From NCBI RefSeq assembly GCF_003086295.3, contig NC_092046.1:103767363-103831362 (forward strand): a stretch of DNA of 64,000 nt. Direction: 5' to 3'. The translations under genes were made by a program, and so were the position numbers. The notes beneath the pieces are model-generated. The model saw only the letters and a program-made list of their open reading frames with translations, was not told the origin of the DNA and did no database searches. Source of the DNA: Arachis hypogaea. Its lineage: Eukaryota > Streptophyta > Magnoliopsida > Fabales > Fabaceae. Shown here one piece after another: positions 58,539 to 64,000 of this stretch; position 1 is the stretch's first letter, and every line of letters starts with the position of its first letter.

Positions 58539-60425
58539 ATGACAAAGAAGAGGGCACAGAAAAAATAATAATAATAATATGGATCCTTTATATCACAATA
58601 TAGAGGTCCTTGTGTTAGTAGAAGAAAAGAAGAAGAAAATCTGAACTCAAGGAGAGAGAGAGGGTTCGGATTTTTGGTGATGTGAGAAAGAGATGTTAGT
58701 AGATGAATAAATAAATAGAAGGAGATGAGGGAGAAGGATTTTCGAAAATAATTTTTGAAAAAGAGTTAGTGATTTTCGAAAATAGTTTTGAAAAAGGTTA
58801 GTAGTTTTTCGAAAATTCAAATAAAAAATAATTAGTTAATTAAAAAGAAATTTTTGAAAAAGGGGGGAGATAATTTCGAAAATTAGAGAGAGAAAGTTAG
58901 TTAGGTAGTTTTGAAAAAGATAAACAAAAAGTTAGTTAGTTAGTTGAAACAAATTTTGAAAATCAATTTTGAAAAGATAAGAAGTTAGGAAGTTAGAAAA
59001 GATATTTTGAAATCAAATTTTTTTTTGAAACAGATAAGATAAGAAGATATTTTTGAAAAGATATGATAGAAATTAGTTTTTGAAAAATATTTGAATTTTT
59101 AAAATCACAATTAATGACTTGATTCACAAGAAATCACAAGATATGATTCTATAACTCAAAGTTTGAATTTTTCTTAACAAGCAAGTAACAAACTTGAAAT
59201 TTTTGAGTCAAAACATTAATTGGTGATGTTATTTTCGAAAATTTGATATAAAAATAAGAAAAAGATTTTTGAAAAATATTTTTGGAATTTTCAAAAATAA
59301 CTAAGAAATTTGAAAAAGATTTTATTTTTGAAAAAGATTTTGAAAAAGGTGAGATTTTTAAATTGAAAATTTTGATTTGACTCATGAAAACAACTAGATT
59401 TTTTTAAAAAATTTTGAAAAAGTCAAATCTCATTTTCGAATTTATGAGAGAGAAAAAGGGAAAGATATTTTTTGATTTTTGAATTTTTATGATGAGATGG
59501 AAAAACATGAAAATTATGCAATGCATGAAATTTTTTTAGATCAAAACAATGAATGCATGCAAGAATGCTATGAATGTCAAGATGACCACCAAGAACACTT
59601 TGAAGATCAAGATGAACACCAAGAACATGTTTTTGAAAAAAATTTTAATGCAAAGAAAACATGCAAGACACCAAACTTAGAATTCTTTAATGCTTAGACA
59701 CTAAGAATTCAAGAATGCATATGATGAAAAACAAGAAAAGAGACAAAACATGCAAATGCAAAGATCAAACAAGAAGACTTACCAAGAACAACTTGAAGAT
59801 CATGAAGAACACTATGAATGCATGAATTTTTGAAAAATGCAAGATGCACATGCAATTGACACCAAACTTATAACATGACTCAAGACTCCAACAAGGAACA
59901 GAAAAATATTTTTTATTTTTACGATTTTCTAATTTTTTTTTGAATTTTTTTTCGAAAATTATTTGTAAAAAAATAAGGATTCCAAAATTTTTAATATGAA
60001 TTCCAGAAATCTTACCATGTTAGTCTAAAGCTTCAGTCCAGGAATTAGACATGGCTCACTAGCCAGCCAAGCTTTCAATGAAAGCTCCGGTCCAAAACAC
60101 TAGACATGGCCAATGGCCAGCCAAGCTTCAGCAAACATAGATACCTCTCATGTATACAACAGCTGATATTTCATCCAACTTCATATACTTATGAGTGAAA
60201 GCCTCAGTCCAAAAGAATTTAGACATGGCTTTACAGCCAGCCAGGCTTCACATGCTTCATGAAACACTAGAATTCATTCTTTAAAAATTTTGAATAAAAT
60301 TTTTTTTTTTGAAAACAGGTGAGAAAATTTTGAAATATTTTTGAAAAATTTTTGAAAAGAAAACAAAAAGAAAATTACCTAATCTGAGCAACAAGATGAA
60401 CCGTCAGTTGTCCAAACTCGAACAA
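58539..60425 (-). other. E8 5' leader
   Basis: A long A/T-rich leader without a supported gene. It contains TTTTCGAAAA words (58739-59460), GACACCAAACTTA words (59689, 59859) and a triplicated ~47-bp repeat at 60028-60248. The plus-strand open frame at 59479-59697 is low-complexity (Glu/Asp/His-rich) and probably not a gene. Confidence 0.7.
60028..60248. repeat. Three ~47-bp repeats in E8 leader
   Basis: Copies at 60028-60074, 60081-60127 and 60198-60248. Each runs from AAAGCYTC.GTCCA through TTAGACATGGC to AGCCAGCCAAGCTT. The ends AAGC...GCTT are complementary, so each copy can fold on itself. Confidence 0.8.
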
Positions 60426-60443
60426 TCCCCGGCAACGGCGCCA
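60426..60443 (-). promoter_or_regulatory. tRNA-Asp primer binding site of E8
   Basis: Perfect TGGCGCCGTTGCCGGGGA on the minus strand, 6 bp from the LTR end. Confidence 0.92.
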
Positions 60444-61547
60444 AAAACTTGGTGCGCAGAAATTGTGACTACACTTTGATTATGTAAAATTCATCGCTCT
60501 TTCTTTCCCTGGTAATGGCGCCAAAAACATGATGCCAATACCATGGTTCACAACTTCGCACAACTAACCAGCAAGTGCACTGGGTCGTCCAAGTAATACC
60601 TTACGTGAGTAAGGGTCGAATCCCACGGAGATTGTTGGTATGAAGCAAGCTATGGTCACCTTGTAAATCTCAGTCAGGCGGATATAAAATAGTAATGGGG
60701 TTTTCGAAAACAATTAATAAAACAGGGATAGAAATACTTATGTAAATCACTGGTGAGAATTTCAGATAAGCGAATAGAGATGCTTTCGTTCCTCTGAACC
60801 TCTACTTTCCTGTTATCTTCATCCAATCAGTCTTACTCCTTTCCATGGCTGGCTTTATGTGATACATCACCACTGTCAATGGCTACTTTCGGTCTTCTCT
60901 CGGGAAAATGATCCAAATGCCCTGTCACGGCACGGCTAATCGTCTGGAGGCATCACCCTTGTCAATGGTTTCATCTTATCCTCTCAGTGAAAATGGTCAA
61001 CGCACCCTGTCACGGCACGGCTATTCATCTGTCGGTTCTCGATCCTGCTGGAATAGGATTCCTTTTGCGTCTGTCACTACGCTCGGCAATCGCGAGTTTG
61101 AAGCTCGTCACAGTCATTCAATCATTGAATCCTACTCGGAATACCACAGACAAGGTTTAGACCTTCCGGATTCTCTCGAATGCCGCCATCATTCTAGCTT
61201 ACACCACGAAGATTCCGATTAAGAAATCTAAGAGATACTCATTCAATTCTAATGTAGAACGGAAGTGGTTGTTAGGCACGCGTTCATAGGGAATGATGAT
61301 GATTGTCACGTTCATCACATTTAGGTTGAAGTGCGAATGAATATCTTAGAAGCGAAATAAGATGAATTGAATAGAAAACAGTAGTACTTTGCATTAATCC
61401 TTGAGGAACAGCAGAGCTCCACACCTTAATCTATGGAGTGTAGAAACTCTACCTTTGAAAATACATAAGTGATAATGGAGTTCATTGGTCTCGGCCCCAG
61501 AGGTGGACCGGAGTAACCAAGACTGTGAATACAATGATATAAAGTTC

Positions 61548-61557
61548 TATTTATAAT
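61548..61557 (-). promoter_or_regulatory. TATA-like box in E8 LTR
   Basis: The minus strand reads TTATTATAAATAGAAC. The position corresponds to the TATA box of the E1 LTR. Confidence 0.5.
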
Positions 61558-61810
61558 AAACTAGTCACTAGGGTTTACATAAGTAAGTAATTGATGCATA
61601 AATCCACTTCCGGGGCCCACTTGGTGTGTGCTTGGGCTGAGCTTTAACTTTTCACGTGTAGAGGCCATTTGTGGAGTTGAACACCAGGTTTTGATCCATT
61701 TCTGGCGTTCAACTCTGGTTTTTGATCCATTTCTGGCGCTGAACTCCAGAATTAGGCAGAGAGCTGGCGTTGAACGCCAGTTTGCGTCATATAAACTTGG
61801 GCAAAGTATG

Positions 61811-61940
61811 GACTATTATACATTGCTGGAAAGACCTGAATGTCTACTTTCCAACGCAATTAGAAGCGCGCCATTTTGAGTTTTGTAGTTTCATAAAATC
61901 CACTTTGAGTGCAGGGAGGTCAGAATCCAACAGCATCAGC
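61811..61940 (-). repeat. Shared LTR module in E8 LTR
   Basis: ATTATACATTGC, TGGAAAGACCTGAATGTCTA, CTTTCCAACGCAATTAGAAG and GTGCAGGGAGGTCAGAATC follow in the order seen in E1, with the TGGAAAG/CTTTCCA hairpin intact. Confidence 0.8.
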
Positions 61941-62160
61941 AGTCCTTCTTCAACCTCTGAATCTGATTTTTGCTCAAGTCCCTCAATTTCAGCCAGAAAA
62001 TACCTGAAATCACAGAAAAACACACAAACTCATAGTAAAGTCCAGAAATGTAAATTTAACATAAAAACTAATGAAAATATCCCTAAAAGTAACTAGATCC
62101 TACTAAAAACATACTAAAAACAATGCCAAAAAGCGTATAAATTATCCGCTCATCAGCTTA

Positions 62161-62350
62161 GTACCGGAAGCCAGATTAACTTCAATCGCACCACAAGCAA
62201 AGACATTATTATAATCGGTAGAATTTAGGATTAAGTGGAAGGGAGTACTAGAAGAGGGAATCATCTAACCAACTATTTCTTTGTGGGAAGTGCCGGTTAT
62301 GCCGGAGAAGAAGGAAGAGAATGGCATGAAGCCTTATGCAGAGAGAGTGT
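62161..62350 (+). pseudogene. E7 reverse transcriptase fragment (continuation)
   Basis: Directly after the second GCTTA the frame reads LVPEARLTSIAPQAK, then WKGVLEEGII and PTISLWEVPVMPEKKEENG. This follows the pattern LVPGxxPISxAPYR ... LLExGFIRPSxSPWGAPVLFVKKKDG of chromovirus RT. There are in-frame stops after KTLL, GII and YAERVC. It joins the fragment at 55990-56063 across E8. Confidence 0.65.
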
Positions 62351-63200
62351 GCTAACGAACCTTCGCGATTCGATCTAATCCTTCTTTTGAAACCTACATT
62401 GACATTCTATTCAGAGCTCTTCCTAAATGGCTTGACTACCTTTCTAACTTTACTCCTTGTGCGCATGAATTTTGTTTCTTCCAGGATGAGTCTGAGCTTG
62501 TCCTGGTATAAACGCATAATCCTTGAATCTTGTATGCTCTCTATGACTAGATTTGCCCTTATTCACAAACCATATTCTTCAGAATCAGCTGAGACTTATT
62601 TGACTCTGTACATTATGCTCTTTCTACCAAAGGTCTTTAATTTGAACTCTTTTCTTGAGATGTACCTAGGTTCCTTTCCTTGTGCATTTCATCATTTCGG
62701 TATAATCCTGATTAACCGTGTACAAGATTTTATTTCTGACTTATTATGAACACCTTTTGTATTGCTCATTCATTTTTCGAGTTTAAAGTCCTTTTGAAAT
62801 CTAACTCGAGCCTATATGAGTATCACGTATAAATCATAGTTGTAACTGTAGAGATCTGATTCCTTAAAAGCAAGACTTTCTTTTGAATTCTCGTGAACAC
62901 CGTTCGTGTTACTCGTTTGTCCCTTGAACATAGCATTTCTTTGAAAAATCAATTCGTACTGGATTCTGCGTCGCGCATAACTCTTAGATTCAATTATTAG
63001 AGTGTCAATCCTTTGAAGATGGACTTTTGAACATGAAAATAAAACCAGCGACATTACCGGGGGACTTAGAGCCTTAATCCTCGCTGATCGTATCGCTCGT
63101 GATTGGATAGAGGAGATGAGGTGCACTGTATGGATGAAATACCCAGGATATGACGAAAGCCTTTGAGCCATAGAAAGAAGATTGATTTTTATGCCAATAC
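62351..63200. other. Unrecognised stretch, probably decayed E7 pol
   Basis: The plus-strand open frame 62336-62749 gives a Leu/Phe/Ser-rich product with no family features. I see no motif of RT (no FxDD-type box) and no LTR border. Probably rearranged pol. Confidence 0.35.
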
Positions 63201-63392
63201 TTGCATCACTTAAGCCTAATAAACCACTTCAGGAATGACTATGATGTATTATTGGAGGACTTAAGATGTGAGCTGATGCAACACCGTGAGATTGTCATAG
63301 ACGCCTTAAGCAAGAAGTTTCTAAAGGATTCTTGGATGTTAGTTCCAAATGAGGAAATGTTAGATGAGTTAAAGTTCTGGGTTGGAGAATAA
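63201..63392 (+). pseudogene. E7 RNase H end / spacer before integrase (fragment)
   Basis: The frame contains REIVIDALSKKF followed by LKDSWMLVPNEEMLDELK. It matches the conserved HPGKANVVADALSRK stretch at the end of Ty3/gypsy RNase H and the variable linker after it. Only this stretch is recognisable. Confidence 0.5.
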
Positions 63393-64000
63393 GAGTGTGG
63401 AGTGGGAATGCCGAACTAAATCCATTACCAATTTACAACGTGGTATCGATGAGATACGGGACGCATAACAAGACAATAAGAAGCTGCCAAAGATGTCAAA
63501 GTCTGATAAACAAAAGGGAATTAAGAAGAGATTTATATGCCCAATGCCAAAATAGAGATCATAGAGTCAAGGACTTAGGAAGTGCAATACTGGTAATAAG
63601 AAGCTACTAAGAGTACCGAAGTCGGTTGAATCATGAAGACACCAAGAGAAGGTTGTGTGTCAAAATCGGAAGTTGGAAAGAGAAACTGTTGTCCAAAGCT
63701 TACAAGAGAAGATTTTCGAAGTTACCTTGAGATTTCTAAAACGTATCGCGAATCCAAGAAGATAATTTGAGCCTCAAGAAGTGAAGAACAAAATGACAAT
63801 CTATGTGATTATATGCTCGACGCGTGAGGAAGAAAAGAAAGACCACCAGGAGCCGTGCGAAATGCTACAACTGTCGAAAGTTCTACATTAAAGGTAAAAG
63901 AGAATAGCTATCGATTTTGTAATAGGTTGCCGAAGTCTAGGACAAAAGGCGATTCTGTTAGGAAATCGTAGATCAAGTGAGCAAGTCCATTTTGCCTATC
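63393..64000 (+). other. Decayed continuation, no gene supported
   Basis: Purine-rich DNA with many stops. A weak CYNCRKF-type half zinc knuckle at about 63860-63880 suggests another gag remnant, but this is not enough for a call. Confidence 0.3.

Larger units (their letters stand above)
56064..62155 (-). mobile_element. E8: internally deleted Athila/FIDEL-like element
   Basis: Flanked by GCTTA (56059-56063 and 62156-62160). Minus-strand order: 5' LTR (60450-62155), primer site, 1.9-kb leader, gag plus start of protease (58538-56602), then an abrupt join to the last ~535 bp of the 3' LTR (56064-56600). All of RT, RNase H, integrase and the first two thirds of the 3' LTR are gone. Same family as E1. 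Confidence 0.93.
60450..62155 (-). repeat. E8 5' LTR
   Basis: 1706 bp. Minus-strand start TGATGAGCGGATAATTT (62155), end TGCGCACCA (60450). Words GGCGTTGAACGCCAG and variants (61695-61785), shared module (61811-61940), TATA-like TTATAAATAG (61548-61557), two CCCTGTCACGGCACGGCTA repeats (60918-61023) and a second primer-like site near the 3' end (60514-60530). Confidence 0.92.

Noticed and set aside
59479..59697. 72-codon acidic ORF in the E8 leader
   Set aside because: Runs of GAA/GAT/CAA in the purine-rich leader. Sense direction is opposite to the element, and no equivalent is seen in E1.
62336..62749. 137-codon ORF in the right flank
   Set aside because: Hydrophobic, Leu/Phe-rich product with no family features, between decayed RT and RNase H pieces. 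Probably chance.

Overview
This window is plant nuclear DNA made almost entirely of nested LTR retrotransposons and their decayed remains. I find no intact host gene, no tRNA or rRNA gene and no CRISPR array. The organism is most likely a legume, probably Arachis (peanut or a wild relative). This is inferred from remembered similarity of several LTRs (one starts TGATGAGCGGATAATTT on the minus strand) and of an env-position 'plant transposon protein' ORF to common Arachis repeats. I could not check it by search.

Layout, left to right. E1 (minus strand): a Ty3/gypsy Athila/FIDEL-like gag-protease pseudogene at 1-894 and 8772-9821, with its leader, a decayed tRNA-Asp primer site and its 5' LTR (11179-12707). 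It is split by E2 (plus strand, 895-8771), a complete non-autonomous LTR element with an AGTTT target duplication. Next is E3, a composite plus-strand LTR (12790-15153) with its own primer site. E4 (minus strand, 15231-22535) has a 3' LTR, a polypurine tract, an env-position plant transposon protein pseudogene and an intron-like stretch. A 277-bp LTR stub (22536-22812) joins E4 to E5, a head-to-tail tandem array of four units with four LTRs of 1461-1462 bp (22813-54311, minus strand). The fourth unit is split by E6 (42848-50637, minus strand, target duplication CGACG), another non-autonomous element with 2.3-kb LTRs. From 54312 onward lies E7, a heavily decayed plus-strand chromovirus (gag zinc knuckle, RT start, RNase H end). 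E8 (56064-62155, minus strand, target duplication GCTTA) sits inside the RT region of E7. E8 has a full 5' LTR, primer site and gag, but its pol and most of its 3' LTR are deleted.

Coding capacity is low and broken everywhere. What is conserved between the different elements is non-coding: an 18-nt primer site for tRNA-Asp; a hairpin at the end of the gag-like ORF; a hairpin with an AGGA-type loop just before a polypurine tract, present both at the 3' LTR border and about 1.3-1.6 kb upstream of it; a hairpin at the first bases of several LTRs; a roughly 110-bp LTR module shared between LTR families; and blocks of short GC-rich palindromic words at 300-500 bp from the LTR start. Stems of these hairpins differ between families while pairing is kept, so they look like selected RNA structures. 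This set of cis signals, carried by non-autonomous elements that would depend on Athila-like helpers, is the most interesting content of the window.
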